Assembly: GCA_937988885.1 (NCBI GenBank)
Contig: CALKHR010000122.1
Coordinates: forward strand, 1-49,369
DNA: 49,369 nucleotides
From: an uncultured Roseiflexaceae bacterium
GTDB taxonomy: Bacteria > Chloroflexota > Chloroflexia > Chloroflexales > Roseiflexaceae
Direction of reading: 5' to 3'
The position numbers were made by a program, and so were the translations under genes. Every line of letters starts with the position of its first letter. The first letter of the stretch is position 1. A model generated the notes under the pieces. The model did no database searches. It had not been told where the DNA came from and saw nothing but the letters and a program-made list of their open reading frames with translations. This document shows positions 18,042-26,591 of the stretch, in pieces.

Positions 18042-18104
18042 GAGGAAATCGTATTATATCAGCGCAGTGAGAGTGATGCGCCGTTATAAAACCGCGTTGC
18101 TTTG

Positions 18105-18626
18105 CTATTTCTCGGCAAAGCGCCCCGAGATACTCAGCTTCTCGCCGGACTCGGCGCGCTGTCGCAGCTCGGTGAGCATCACATCGATCTTCTCGGGTGT
18201 GAGGTTGCGGTAGTATTCCAGGTTTGCTTGAAGCAGTGGTGCATGGTCGCAGTCGGCCAAGCACTTCACGCGCTGGAGCGTGAACATTCCATCGGGCGTT
18301 GTGCCTTCGACTTCGATGCCCAGCTTCTTCTCCAGATCCGCCACGATCTCCTCGGCTCCCAAGAAGCAGCAGGGCACATCGTCGCAGACCTGCAGCACCC
18401 ATTTGCCGACCGGGCGGTTGTAGAACAGCGTGTAGAAGCCAACCACCTCGAACACATCGGTGGGCGGTACGTTGGTGATCTCAGCGACCTCTCGAATCGC
18501 TTCGTCGGTCAGGTGGCCGTACTCATCCTGAGCGATGTAGAGCAGTGGCAGCACAGCGCTGCGCGACTGGGCGTAGCGAGCGAGGATGGTATCGATCTCC
18601 TCGCTGTATTTCTCTCGTAGTGCCAT
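18105..18626 (-). CDS. nuoE: NADH-quinone oxidoreductase subunit E
   Basis: 173 residues with a thioredoxin-like 2Fe-2S fold. The cluster cysteines are in VCDDVPCCF (C-x4-C) and KCLADCDHAP (C-x3-C), the N1a pattern. The N-terminal helical part (LPLLYIAQDEYGHLTDEAIREVAEI) is typical. It belongs to the NADH-oxidising arm of complex I with NuoF and NuoG, neither of which follows here. It is the last gene of nuoABCDE, and a strong terminator comes next. Confidence 0.95.
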   Translation of the reverse strand: MALREKYSEEIDTILARYAQSRSAVLPLLYIAQDEYGHLTDEAIREVAEITNVPPTDVFEVVGFYTLFYNRPVGKWVLQVCDDVPCCFLGAEEIVADLEKKLGIEVEGTTPDGMFTLQRVKCLADCDHAPLLQANLEYYRNLTPEKIDVMLTELRQRAESGEKLSISGRFAEK

Positions 18627-18644
18627 GATACTTTATGATCCTTG

Positions 18645-18688
18645 TCCGTTGTCCGCTGTCTGTTGGGTCGAACTCAACGGACAACGGA
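18645..18688. repeat. Long inverted repeat between nuoD and nuoE
   Basis: TCCGTTGTCC (18645-18654) and GGACAACGGA (18679-18688) are perfect 10-bp arms, with an inner GTTG/CAAC. The left arm is part of a TGTCCGT-like short repeat. In the transcript this gives a stable hairpin just upstream of nuoE. It may tune the nuoD/nuoE ratio or protect the message. Confidence 0.6.
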
Positions 18689-18702
18689 TTGTAGCACATG
18701 TA

Positions 18703-19962
18703 TTAGCGGTCAACTTCGCCGAGCACTGGGTCCATCGAAGCGATCAGTGCAATCAAGTCGGCCATCAAGCGCCCTCTCGCCATCACATCGAGCGATTGGA
18801 GGTTGATGAACGACGGCGCGCGGAAGTGTACGCGGTATGGTTTCGGGCTACCATCACTCACGATGTAGGTGGCAAGCTCGCCACGCGGCGATTCGACTGC
18901 CGCGAGTGCATCACCGATCGGCGGCTTGAAGCCCTCGGTCCACAGCTTGAAGTGGTGGATCAGCGATTCCATACTCTCGGTGATCTCGGCCTTCGGAGGC
19001 GGCGAGATCTTGCGATCCAGCGTTGTCACAGGGCCAGGGCCGATATCCTTCAGCCGCTGCAGCGCCTGCTTGACGATCTTCACGCTTTCGCGCATCTCGG
19101 CGATACGTACCAAGTAGCGGTCGTAGATATCGCCATTCTTTGCGACCGGCACGTTGAAGTCGTACGTCTCGTAGCCGCAGTACGGCATATCCTTGCGCAA
19201 GTCCCACGGGCAGCCAGTGGCGCGCAGGCCTGGGCCTGTCAGACCGAGCGAGATCGCATCGGCGGTGTTGATCGCGCCGACGCCGACGGTGCGCTCCAAC
19301 CAGATTGGGTTGCCGGTCAGCAGCGACTCGTACTCATCGATACGGCTCGGCATCACATCGACCAACGCCTGAACCGTGGCGGGGAACTCCTCGGGCAGAT
19401 CGTAGGCCAAGCCACCGACCCGGAAGTAGCTCGTCATCATGCGGGCGCCCGACACGAGCTCGAAGATGTCGAGGATCTGCTCGCGTTCGCGGAAGCCGTA
19501 GAGGAACACACTCATCGCGGCCAAGTCGAGCGCGTGCGTGCCGAGCCAGACCAAGTGGCTCGAGATGCGCGTCAACTCGGTGAGCAGCACGCGGGCCGTC
19601 ATAGCGCGGGGTGGAACCTCGCAATCGAGCAACTTCTCGACTGCCAACACATAGCTTAGATTGTTCGAGAGCGGGGCCAGATAGTCCATCCGGTCGGTCA
19701 TGACCAGAGCCTTCTGGTACGTCTTGCTCTCCATGGTCTTTTCGATACCGGTATGCAAGAAGCCGATATCGGGCGCGACTCTGACCACCGTCTCGCCATT
19801 CATCTCAACCACGAGGCGCAACACACCGTGCGTACTGGGGTGGTGCGGGCCCATGTTGAGGACCATATTTTCGGTGCGACCTTCAAGCGCAGGCTGCGTA
19901 ATCTCCTTAGGCGAAGGAACTGCTGGCAAGGTCACTTTGGGCGGATCTGCTGTTATCGTCAT
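18703..19962 (-). CDS. nuoD: NADH-quinone oxidoreductase subunit D (49 kDa)
   Basis: 419 residues. Near the N-terminus NMGPHHPSTHGVLRLV carries the conserved His loop at the quinone site. It is followed by DIGFLHTGIEK, the TDRMDYLAPLSNN segment and a C-terminal DPVLGEVDR. These are hallmarks of NuoD (group 4 hydrogenase large-subunit fold without nickel). It works with NuoB, C and I in the quinone-reducing Q module at the membrane interface. It is separate from NuoC rather than fused. Confidence 0.97.
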   Translation of the reverse strand: MTITADPPKVTLPAVPSPKEITQPALEGRTENMVLNMGPHHPSTHGVLRLVVEMNGETVVRVAPDIGFLHTGIEKTMESKTYQKALVMTDRMDYLAPLSNNLSYVLAVEKLLDCEVPPRAMTARVLLTELTRISSHLVWLGTHALDLAAMSVFLYGFREREQILDIFELVSGARMMTSYFRVGGLAYDLPEEFPATVQALVDVMPSRIDEYESLLTGNPIWLERTVGVGAINTADAISLGLTGPGLRATGCPWDLRKDMPYCGYETYDFNVPVAKNGDIYDRYLVRIAEMRESVKIVKQALQRLKDIGPGPVTTLDRKISPPPKAEITESMESLIHHFKLWTEGFKPPIGDALAAVESPRGELATYIVSDGSPKPYRVHFRAPSFINLQSLDVMARGRLMADLIALIASMDPVLGEVDR

Positions 19963-20003
19963 ACTACCCTCTACGGTAGTCCTAGGTGCTTTGTATGAAG
20001 CAC
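19963..20003 (-). promoter_or_regulatory. Hairpins at the nuoD translation start
   Basis: ACTACC (19963-19968) pairs with GGTAGT (19975-19980) immediately before the nuoD ATG. Part of the GAGGG ribosome site is in the loop and stem. A second hairpin, GTGCTT (19986-19991) with AAGCAC (19998-20003), lies just upstream. Together they could restrain nuoD translation. Confidence 0.4.
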
Positions 20004-20048
20004 GCCATACTAATCATCAATGTATAACAAAGGACCTAGAACTCGACA

Positions 20049-20567
20049 CTACTTGCCAGCGAAGATTTTACGTGCGTAGACTCGATCGGCGTTGAAGGTG
20101 AACGCAACTTCTTCGCCACCAAGTGGTACATCCTTGCGCTGCGGGAAGCCTTCCCATTCTTCTGGCATGAGGATGCGTTCAAGACTTGGGTGGCCCGTAA
20201 AGATAATGCCAAACATATCGTAAGCTTCGCGCTCTTGCCAGTTGGCTGTCGACCAGAGGGTCGTGAGAGTGGGTACCGAAGGATCGCTCTCTGGCAGGCC
20301 CACCTTCAGGCAGACGCGATGGCGGTTGCTGTGCGAGATCAGGTGATAGACAACCTCGAAGCGCGGATCACGACCGAGATAATCGACACCGCACAGGTTT
20401 TCGAGGAAGTTATAGCTTAATTCTGGATCATCGCGGAGGAAGCGCGCGACCTCGACGATCGCCTCGCGTGCGACCACGATGCTCAGTTGGCCGCGGAACT
20501 CGCTGGTTGCTAGAACCGCATCGGGCAATTCTGCCCGCAGCCGTTCGATGACAGTCGCGTTATCCAT
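20049..20567 (-). CDS. nuoC: NADH-quinone oxidoreductase subunit C
   Basis: 172 residues matching the 30-kDa subunit: FLENLCGVDYLGRDPRFEVVYHLIS, then LTTLWSTANWQEREAYDMFGIIFTGHP and LERILMPEEWEGFPQRKD. It is a peripheral-arm subunit that helps form the quinone site with NuoD. GAGGG lies just before ATG 20567. The gaps to nuoB (69 bp) and nuoD (86 bp) contain hairpins. Confidence 0.97.
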   Translation of the reverse strand: MDNATVIERLRAELPDAVLATSEFRGQLSIVVAREAIVEVARFLRDDPELSYNFLENLCGVDYLGRDPRFEVVYHLISHSNRHRVCLKVGLPESDPSVPTLTTLWSTANWQEREAYDMFGIIFTGHPSLERILMPEEWEGFPQRKDVPLGGEEVAFTFNADRVYARKIFAGK

Positions 20568-20598
20568 ATACCCTCAGATTTGCAAATGGCAGAACGCA

Positions 20599-20631
20599 AC
20601 GAGAGCATGGCCGTTGGGCGATGCTCTTCGT
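20599..20631. repeat. Hairpin between nuoB and nuoC
   Basis: ACGAGAGCAT (20599-20608) pairs with ATGCTCTTCGT (20621-20631) with a single bulge, around a 12-base loop. It occupies most of the 69-bp nuoB-nuoC gap. Confidence 0.5.
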
Positions 20632-20636
20632 GCATA

Positions 20637-21143
20637 TTAGACATGGATTGGCTCGGCCGGTCGCACTTCGCCAGTGATGCTAGTGCGGCGGATTTTATCG
20701 TGCAGGGCCAAGATGCCGTCGATCAGCGCTTCTGGGCGCGGCGGGCATCCCGCCACATACACATCGACTGGAATAATCTCGTCAACACCTTGCACAATCG
20801 CGTAGTTGTTGAAGATACCAGCGCACGATGCGCAGTCGCCCATCGCCACGACCCACTTCGGGTCGCTCATCTGATCGTAGAGGCGGCGAATGACAGGAGC
20901 CATCTTGCGCGATACGCGGCCAGCCACGATGATCAAGTCAGCCTGGCGCGGCGAAGCGCGGTTGATCTCCATACCGAAGCGCGACACGTCATAGTTCGAC
21001 GCCTGAGTGCCCATCATTTCGATAGCGCAGCAGGCCAAACCGAACAACAGCGGCCACATTGCGTTTGTACGGCCCCAGTTCACCACATACTCAAGCGATG
21101 TGGTGACGATGCCCATATTACCGGCTTTTTCTTCTAATCCCAT
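20637..21143 (-). CDS. nuoB: NADH-quinone oxidoreductase subunit B
   Basis: 168 residues. The N2 cluster ligands are visible: the tandem Cys in GLACCAIEMMG, the Cys in GDCASCAG and the Cys in VAGCPPRPEAL. NuoB carries the last Fe-S cluster passing electrons to quinone. The ATG at 21143 has GAGGAG upstream within the end of nuoA, and the two genes overlap by 10 bp, so translation is probably coupled. Confidence 0.98.
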   Translation of the reverse strand: MGLEEKAGNMGIVTTSLEYVVNWGRTNAMWPLLFGLACCAIEMMGTQASNYDVSRFGMEINRASPRQADLIIVAGRVSRKMAPVIRRLYDQMSDPKWVVAMGDCASCAGIFNNYAIVQGVDEIIPVDVYVAGCPPRPEALIDGILALHDKIRRTSITGEVRPAEPIHV

Positions 21144-21490
21144 CGTAGCGCTCCTCGTTTCCAGATGTAGATAAAGCCGATCAGCAGAATGAGCAAGAAT
21201 ACGCCCATCTCAACCAGGCCGAAGATGCCCAGTCGCTTGTAAACGAGCGCATAAGGGAAGAAGAAAATGACCTCGATGTCGAACAGGATGAAGATCATCG
21301 CGACGAGGTTAAACTTCACCGGGAAGCGCCGTTGCGCTGAACCGATCGGCTCCATACCTGACTCGTAGGGCTGTAACTTACGCCGACTCGGTCGTTTCGG
21401 CCCTAGAAGGTTGGAGAGGACAGTTACAAAAGTGGCGATAAATAGTGCCACCAGGAACATAACCAGGATTGGCACGTATCCTACGAGCAT
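21134..21490 (-). CDS. nuoA: NADH-quinone oxidoreductase subunit A
   Basis: 118 residues with three membrane helices (YVPILVMFLVALFIATFVTVL, a middle KFNLVAMIFILFDIEVIFFFPYAL, and a last FLLILLIGFIYIW). The KYESGMEP-like motif appears as QPYESGMEPIG. The ATG at 21490 has AAGGAG eight bases upstream. A longer GTG start at 21541 lacks such a site. It is the first gene of the operon, with a near-consensus promoter about 130 bp upstream. Confidence 0.95.
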   Translation of the reverse strand: MLVGYVPILVMFLVALFIATFVTVLSNLLGPKRPSRRKLQPYESGMEPIGSAQRRFPVKFNLVAMIFILFDIEVIFFFPYALVYKRLGIFGLVEMGVFLLILLIGFIYIWKRGALRWD

Positions 21491-21623
21491 GACAGGAGCT
21501 CCTTGCACGTTCGGGAGGAATCGTATTTGTGCAGCCGACACATACCGCAGCCGTAAGGCTCATCAGCTTACATTAATTCTTATGAATGTTGATCAGCATG
21601 ACGGGCAAGCGGATTCAGGCTGA

Positions 21624-21651
21624 ATTATACGTGGATTCCTATTTGTGTCAA
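21624..21651 (-). promoter_or_regulatory. Promoter of nuoABCDE
   Basis: Minus-strand TTGACA (21646-21651), a 16-base spacer and TATAAT (21624-21629): both boxes are perfect consensus. The start near 21617 gives a leader of about 127 bases before nuoA. The -35 lies 11 bp past the end of the beta-helix gene. Confidence 0.8.
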
Positions 21652-21662
21652 GAAGAACAATC

Positions 21663-23882
21663 TCAATGAGGGCGTATTTGTATCGGCAGTTGGGTAGGAG
21701 TGATAGGGCGCGGCGGCACATCTGGGACGAATTGCACCATTGGTAACAACACGCGTCGATTCTCGGAAGCCTGCGCCTTGCCGATCAGTACGGGCGTGGC
21801 GAACGGTGAGGTGTTGCCGTGCAGATCGGTGGCGGTCGCGGTGATGTAGGGCAGATCGATCTTGTCGAAGTCGAAGGTGACGCTAAACACCCCAGTGCTC
21901 AACGCCGTCGTCGAGGTGATCAGCGTATGCCCCTCGTCGTCGTCGTCGCTGAACAGCTCCACCAAGCAATTCGCGCAGGTCTGGCCGAGCACTTTATTTG
22001 AGGAGGCTTGAGTGATGCGAGGCGCGGCGATGTGCTCGTTCGCGCCGTTGCTGAGCAGGATGCCGACCATCGCATTTTGGCTGATGCTGTTGCTGATGAT
22101 GCTGTGCTCGCTGCCTGCAAGCACCGTCACGCCAGCGCCTGCATTGTTCTGAATGGTGTTGTTGAAGATCTCGCTGCGCGTGGTGCCAGTGATCACCACG
22201 CCGCCCTGAATCTTGCATTCGGGGCTATTGATATCGATGCCGCCGTTGTAGGTGATGCGGTTGTTGTGAATGCGCGTGTTGCTGCCCGTCACACAAATGC
22301 CCGAGCGCTCGTTGCTCTGCAGCGTATTGCTGATGATCGTGGTGTTGAAGCCCTTCACCTGAATCCCCGAGAGCATGTTGTTCGCGATCAGGTTGTTCGG
22401 GCCGATGATATTGTTAGTACCGTTGACGTGAATGCCTGAACGCTGGTTGGGCAGTTTGGCGAACAGATCGGTCCCGACGCCCACCAAGTTGCCCGCCACC
22501 ATATTCGCCTGTGTATCGATGTAAATGCCAGCCTGGCCGTTGTAGCCAATCACGTTGCCGGCCCCAGGATCTGTGCCGCCGATGGTGTTGCCGTTGGCCT
22601 GGTTGCCGAGCAGAATGCCGTGGGCGCGGTTGCCTGCTGGCGCGACCCCGCTGCTATCCACGCCGATGTAATTGCCCTGGATGATGTTATTGGTGGAATT
22701 CGGGTCGTAGATGTAGATCCCCTGGCCATACGGGCTATTCACGCCGTTATTCGAGATCACGTTGCGGGCGCCCGGAGTGGTGCCGCCGATCATATTATCG
22801 TGGGCACCCTGCTCGATCATAATGCCGATGAAATTCCCAAGGGTTGGATCGAGCGTGCTGCCTGATACGGCGGGCATGCCGATCAGATTGCCGAGGACGG
22901 AGTTGGCGGAACTGTTGGAGAGCAGAATGCCGTAGAGATTGCCCACGATCACATTGCCACGGTTGATCCCGCCGATCGTATTGTGGTGCGCGCCATCTTT
23001 GATATCGATGCCAGCGGCGATATGCGTGTTCAGGGGGAGGCGGCCCGTCTTATCGAGGCCGATCCAATTGCTCGCCACCACATTCCGGGTCGTGGTCGGG
23101 CCTATGATCGCGATGCCATCGAACTGTGCACCCACGATCAAGTTGCGCTCGGCACTGCTGCCGCCGATCAGGTTATCGTGGGCGCCAGCGTGCAGCAGAA
23201 TGTTTCGCCAGCCGTAGATCTGCGGGTGCATCCCAAGCGCGTCGGTGCCGATGTAGCTGTTCGCCACTTGGTTGAAGGCGCTGTTCGGCCCCTCGAACAC
23301 CACGGCATTGTCGTAGAAATTCGAGATAATCAGGCCGCGAATCACGTTATTGCTCGATGTGATCGTGAGGCCATTGTTGTAGCCATCGGCTTCGTAGACG
23401 GCCATGCCATCGAGCATAATGCGGGGGCGCTCGCCGGTGGCCTGGCTGTTGCCATCGAGCAGCAAGTTGCCCCGCGAGAGGCTTGGGAGCGCCTCGCCGC
23501 TCAGCGAGCCAACCTCGATCATCCACGTATCGGTGCTATTATCGTAGCCTGGGTCGGTGAGTGGCAGGTTGAAAGTGATGGTGAGCGGCAGCGTGACTGG
23601 CAGCGTGGCATTCGCCGCCAATAACGCCTCGCGCAACGAAATAGCCTGATCGTTGCCGGGTTGGCTGGCCAACGTTGTGAAATTGGCCGTATTCCCATCA
23701 ACGATATCGGCGGTTGTAGTGACAGCTATCTGCTGCACGACATCTTGAAACAGCCCACGTGCTGCTTGCACACGCGAGCTATCCCCAGGCATACCTGGCA
23801 TCATTGCCAATAAAAACGCAATCACCCACCCAAGCGGCAGTCGTGCGACCCCGCTTGATAGCGTGTGATACTTGGCAGACAT
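21663..23882 (-). CDS. Secreted right-handed beta-helix protein (CSLREA-like)
   Basis: 739 residues from MSAKYHTLSSG, chosen for the GAGGAG site just upstream. A signal peptide (LGWVIAFLLAMMPG) is followed by a CSLREA-type region (VDGNTANFTTLA ... ISLREALLAAN). A long right-handed parallel beta-helix comes next, with repeated N-x-IGG turns (NLIGGSSAERN, NTIGGINRGN, NMIGGTTPGARN, NTIGGTDPGAGN). Then there is an Ig-like block (LVELFSDDDDEGHT ... ATATDLHGNTSPFATP). The tail RRVLLPMVQ resembles a C-terminal motif common in secreted Chloroflexi proteins. It is probably surface-bound or extracellular, possibly glycan-binding. Catalytic residues cannot be assigned. Confidence 0.88.
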   Translation of the reverse strand: MSAKYHTLSSGVARLPLGWVIAFLLAMMPGMPGDSSRVQAARGLFQDVVQQIAVTTTADIVDGNTANFTTLASQPGNDQAISLREALLAANATLPVTLPLTITFNLPLTDPGYDNSTDTWMIEVGSLSGEALPSLSRGNLLLDGNSQATGERPRIMLDGMAVYEADGYNNGLTITSSNNVIRGLIISNFYDNAVVFEGPNSAFNQVANSYIGTDALGMHPQIYGWRNILLHAGAHDNLIGGSSAERNLIVGAQFDGIAIIGPTTTRNVVASNWIGLDKTGRLPLNTHIAAGIDIKDGAHHNTIGGINRGNVIVGNLYGILLSNSSANSVLGNLIGMPAVSGSTLDPTLGNFIGIMIEQGAHDNMIGGTTPGARNVISNNGVNSPYGQGIYIYDPNSTNNIIQGNYIGVDSSGVAPAGNRAHGILLGNQANGNTIGGTDPGAGNVIGYNGQAGIYIDTQANMVAGNLVGVGTDLFAKLPNQRSGIHVNGTNNIIGPNNLIANNMLSGIQVKGFNTTIISNTLQSNERSGICVTGSNTRIHNNRITYNGGIDINSPECKIQGGVVITGTTRSEIFNNTIQNNAGAGVTVLAGSEHSIISNSISQNAMVGILLSNGANEHIAAPRITQASSNKVLGQTCANCLVELFSDDDDEGHTLITSTTALSTGVFSVTFDFDKIDLPYITATATDLHGNTSPFATPVLIGKAQASENRRVLLPMVQFVPDVPPRPITPTQLPIQIRPH

Positions 23883-24099
23883 ACGCGTCTCCTCACGGAG
23901 TACGCCGTAGCGCATATGATTAAGAATGCTGGAAAAGAAATGCTCACAAGGATGTAGCGGGCGTCACTATGAGCGAAAACTCTTATGCTCTTAGGAGGCG
24001 AACGATGGCGTAGTGAGGCGCCAAGTGCATAAGAGATGTTGTTAAAGAAAACAGACGCGCTAAAGTACGCTAGCCAATGCTTGTTCGTTTATAACGATT

Positions 24100-24128
24100 A
24101 TTATACGTGGTGATACCACGATCTTCAA
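24100..24128 (-). promoter_or_regulatory. Promoter of the beta-helix gene
   Basis: Minus-strand TTGAAG (24123-24128), a 17-base spacer and TATAAT (24100-24105), about 210 bp before the start codon. Nothing else coding is evident in the 23883-24372 gap, which also holds an inverted repeat and the icd terminator. Confidence 0.55.
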
Positions 24129-24182
24129 GTTTAAGAATGGTTATAATAGGCAATTTTGCCCGAAAAACATTCGAAGATCGTG
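24117..24182. repeat. Inverted repeat over the beta-helix promoter
   Basis: CACGATCTTC (24117-24126) and GAAGATCGTG (24173-24182) are perfect 10-bp arms 46 bp apart. The left arm overlaps the -35 box. Candidate looping operator; no protein is assigned. Confidence 0.45.
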
Positions 24183-24306
24183 ATGCCAGAGCCGATACGA
24201 CAGCCATACGATCCAATGCGTTGTTGACCGCCGCAGCAAGCTACTCGATGTGGTGTTGATGCGGCCCTCAATTGGAATGACCACATTTGTGAGCGATTAA
24301 ATAGTA

Positions 24307-24340
24307 CAGGCGTGGCCGAGGAACGCTCGGTCCACGCCTG
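24307..24340 (-). terminator. Terminator of icd
   Basis: CAGGCGTGG-CCGAG pairs with CTCGG-(T)-CCACGCCTG around GAACG, a 14-bp stem with one bulge. On the minus strand TACTATTTAAT follows, so the T-tract is modest. Confidence 0.7.
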
Positions 24341-24372
24341 CGCCGTTGCACAGAGAAGCGTGCGTTTCAGGT

Positions 24373-25620
24373 TTACAGTCGCTCGATGATCGCGCTGGCG
24401 AACTCCGAAGTCTTGACCTCGGTAGCGTTATCGAGCAAGCGGGCGAAGTCGTAGGTCACGATCTTCTCGGCCACGGTCTTCTCGTAGGCCTTGGTGATCA
24501 ACTGGCCGACTTCCTTCCAGCCGATGTAGTCGAACATCATCACGCCCGAGAATAGCAGCGAGCCAGGGTTGACCTTATCCTGGTTGGCGTACTTCGGCGC
24601 GGTGCCGTGCGTGGCCTCGAAGACGGCCAGCGTGGTACCGATGTTGCCGCCAGGAGCGATACCGATACCGCCGACCTCGGCTGCAACCGCGTCGGACAGG
24701 TAGTCGCCGTTCAGGTTGGTGGTCGCCAACACGTCGAACTCGCTGGGCCGCAGCAGCATCAGCTGGAACATGATGTCGGCGATGCGGTCCTTGATCACGA
24801 TCTTGCCCTCGGGGACCTTGCCGTTGTACGGCGCCTGCCACAGTTCGTCCTCGGTGATCGTCACGTCGCCAAACTCCTGCTTGGCAACCTCGTACCCCCA
24901 ATTGCGGAAGGCACCCTCGGTGAACTTCTGGATATTGCCCTTGTGCACCAGCGTGACGCTCTTGCGGCCATACTCGATGGCGTACTCGATCGCCTTGCGC
25001 ACCAAGCGCTTGCTGCCGAACTCGCTCACGGGCTTGATGCCCAAGCCCGCGCCCTCGAAGAAGTTCGCGCCCATCTCCTCGCGCAAGAAGCGAGCAAGCT
25101 TCTCGTTCTCGGGGGTGCCTGCGCGGTACTCGATACCGGCGTAGACATCCTCGGTGTTCTCGCGGAAGATCACAACATCGACATCCTCGGGGTTGCGCAG
25201 CGGTGAAGGCACGCCTGGGTAGTAGCGCACCGGGCGCACACACGCGTACAGATCCAACTCCTGGCGCAACGCTACGTTCAGCGAGCGGAAGCCGCCACCG
25301 ACCGGAGTGGTGAGTGGGCCTTTGATCGAAACGGTAAATTCTTTGATCGCCTCAAGCGTCTCATCGGGGAAGTAGTTGCCATCGTACAGTGAGGCAGCTT
25401 TTTCGCCAGCGTAGATCTCGACCCAACTGACCTTGCGTTGTCCGCCATAGGCCTTCTCCACCGCCGCATCCCAAATCCGCAAGCAGGCGCGGGTGATATC
25501 TGGCCCTGTCCCATCACCTTCGATATAAGTCAGGTACGGGTTATTTGGTACTTGCAGTGTGTTACCAGCGGTACCAATACGTGCGCCGCCCTCGGGGACG
25601 GTGATTTTTTCGTAACCCAT
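24373..25620 (-). CDS. icd: Isocitrate dehydrogenase (NADP+)
   Basis: 415 residues from MGYEKITVPEGG. The ATG at 25620 has GAGGAG upstream, and the longer in-frame Met at 25647 does not. PNNPYLTYIEGDGTGPDI, PLTTPVGGGFRSLNVALRQ-type substrate loop and FRENTEDVYAGIEY match NADP-dependent bacterial Icd, as does the Lys/Tyr cofactor segment (ATHGTAPKYANQDKVNPGSLL). It converts isocitrate to 2-oxoglutarate in the TCA cycle. It is a single-gene unit with its own promoter and terminator. Confidence 0.97.
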   Translation of the reverse strand: MGYEKITVPEGGARIGTAGNTLQVPNNPYLTYIEGDGTGPDITRACLRIWDAAVEKAYGGQRKVSWVEIYAGEKAASLYDGNYFPDETLEAIKEFTVSIKGPLTTPVGGGFRSLNVALRQELDLYACVRPVRYYPGVPSPLRNPEDVDVVIFRENTEDVYAGIEYRAGTPENEKLARFLREEMGANFFEGAGLGIKPVSEFGSKRLVRKAIEYAIEYGRKSVTLVHKGNIQKFTEGAFRNWGYEVAKQEFGDVTITEDELWQAPYNGKVPEGKIVIKDRIADIMFQLMLLRPSEFDVLATTNLNGDYLSDAVAAEVGGIGIAPGGNIGTTLAVFEATHGTAPKYANQDKVNPGSLLFSGVMMFDYIGWKEVGQLITKAYEKTVAEKIVTYDFARLLDNATEVKTSEFASAIIERL

Positions 25621-25667
25621 GACGATAAAACTCCTCAATTGTGCCAATAGCTGAGTCAGGTGTGGTT

Positions 25668-25676
25668 ATTGTATCA
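25668..25676 (-). promoter_or_regulatory. Extended -10 promoter of icd
   Basis: Minus-strand TGATACAAT. Start near 25661, about 41 bases before the ATG. No clear -35. Confidence 0.45.
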
Positions 25677-25750
25677 CAAGAAATCACACGCACATTGCTA
25701 TGTGAGCCTCGATAATGCAGTTGTATGGGAGTTGAGCGAAAATTCGTTAT

Positions 25751-26377
25751 TTATGCTGTATCGACCGGGCGATACCCACCCAAACCACTTGGAGCGAATG
25801 TTTCGCCCAAAGCGTGGAGAAGCGCCGAAACAATAATCAACTCGTCGCGAAGTGCTTCTCGAAGCGCATCGGGATTACGATCCTCCCACAAGTCGCTCAG
25901 ATCTGTCACATTTGTGCCAACCAACTGGACATACGCCAGCATTGGTTTATCGTTGCTGGAACGATAGCCGCGACGCACCTCGATCGCCACGTACTCGGCT
26001 GGCGCGGGGATATCGGGTGCCGCGCGACGCAGTGCGCTACGCACCGCCGCGTTAAACGCCCGTGTGAGATCGTAATCGCCCCGGTCGGATTGCTCGCGCA
26101 CATCGACGGTGTACGTCCAGGCCAGCTCGATCGGGCCAGGAGATATCTCGCGCCCTTCGGCATGCAGTTGATGTGCAGGCGTCCACGTGAAGGTCATCTC
26201 GACCCATGGTGGAGTCGGTGTTTCACCAAGTGGTTCAGGGTGTTCGGGGAACAACTCGACTCGGTAGATGCGATCAAGCGTTTCTGGAACAACGCTTTCG
26301 GTAAGCAAATGCTCGTGAAGGCCTGCCATGAGCCATGCATCTTCTAATCCAACTGCGAGTTCGTCATAGGTGATCAC
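25751..26377 (-). CDS. Protein of unknown function
   Basis: 208 residues, soluble, acidic, no signal peptide or membrane segment. The GTG start at 26377 is supported by AAGGAG seven bases upstream. Visible landmarks are WVEMTFTWTPAHQLH, a Trp/Tyr-rich beta strand region (IELAWTYTVDV) and a conserved-looking C-terminus (LGETFAPSGLGGYRPVDTA). I do not recognise a family. It has a strong promoter whose spacer holds a perfect palindrome, so its expression is probably under repressor control. It diverges from the M23 peptidase gene. Confidence 0.75.
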   Translation of the reverse strand: MITYDELAVGLEDAWLMAGLHEHLLTESVVPETLDRIYRVELFPEHPEPLGETPTPPWVEMTFTWTPAHQLHAEGREISPGPIELAWTYTVDVREQSDRGDYDLTRAFNAAVRSALRRAAPDIPAPAEYVAIEVRRGYRSSNDKPMLAYVQLVGTNVTDLSDLWEDRNPDALREALRDELIIVSALLHALGETFAPSGLGGYRPVDTA

Positions 26378-26415
26378 AGCCGCTCCTTCAGTAGTTCATG
26401 CTCTACGAACAATCT

Positions 26416-26444
26416 ATTGTAACGCCAAGCTGTCTTGGCGGCAA
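26416..26444 (-). promoter_or_regulatory. Promoter with palindromic operator in its spacer
   Basis: Minus-strand TTGCCG (26439-26444), a 17-base spacer and TACAAT (26416-26421). Inside the spacer, CGCCAAG-CTGT-CTTGGCG (26423-26440) is a perfect 7-bp inverted repeat. A dimeric repressor bound there would block polymerase. The predicted leader is 32 bases. Confidence 0.55.
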
Positions 26445-26562
26445 CTTTGTGGTTTGTCATGCAACAATACGTATCTCGCTAGCAATGTACAAACATGGCA
26501 CTTGGCTGCTTTATTCGTTTATTGATGTTGTGAAGAAAAGAACAAAATACTTTAACCTCAAT

Positions 26563-26591
26563 TTGACATTTGCAAAGAGCTATGATATCCT
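26563..26591 (+). promoter_or_regulatory. Promoter of the M23 peptidase gene
   Basis: TTGACA (26563-26568), a 17-base spacer and TATCCT (26586-26591). The start would be near 26598, leaving a leader of about 180 bases. No known riboswitch motif was recognised in it. Confidence 0.55.
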
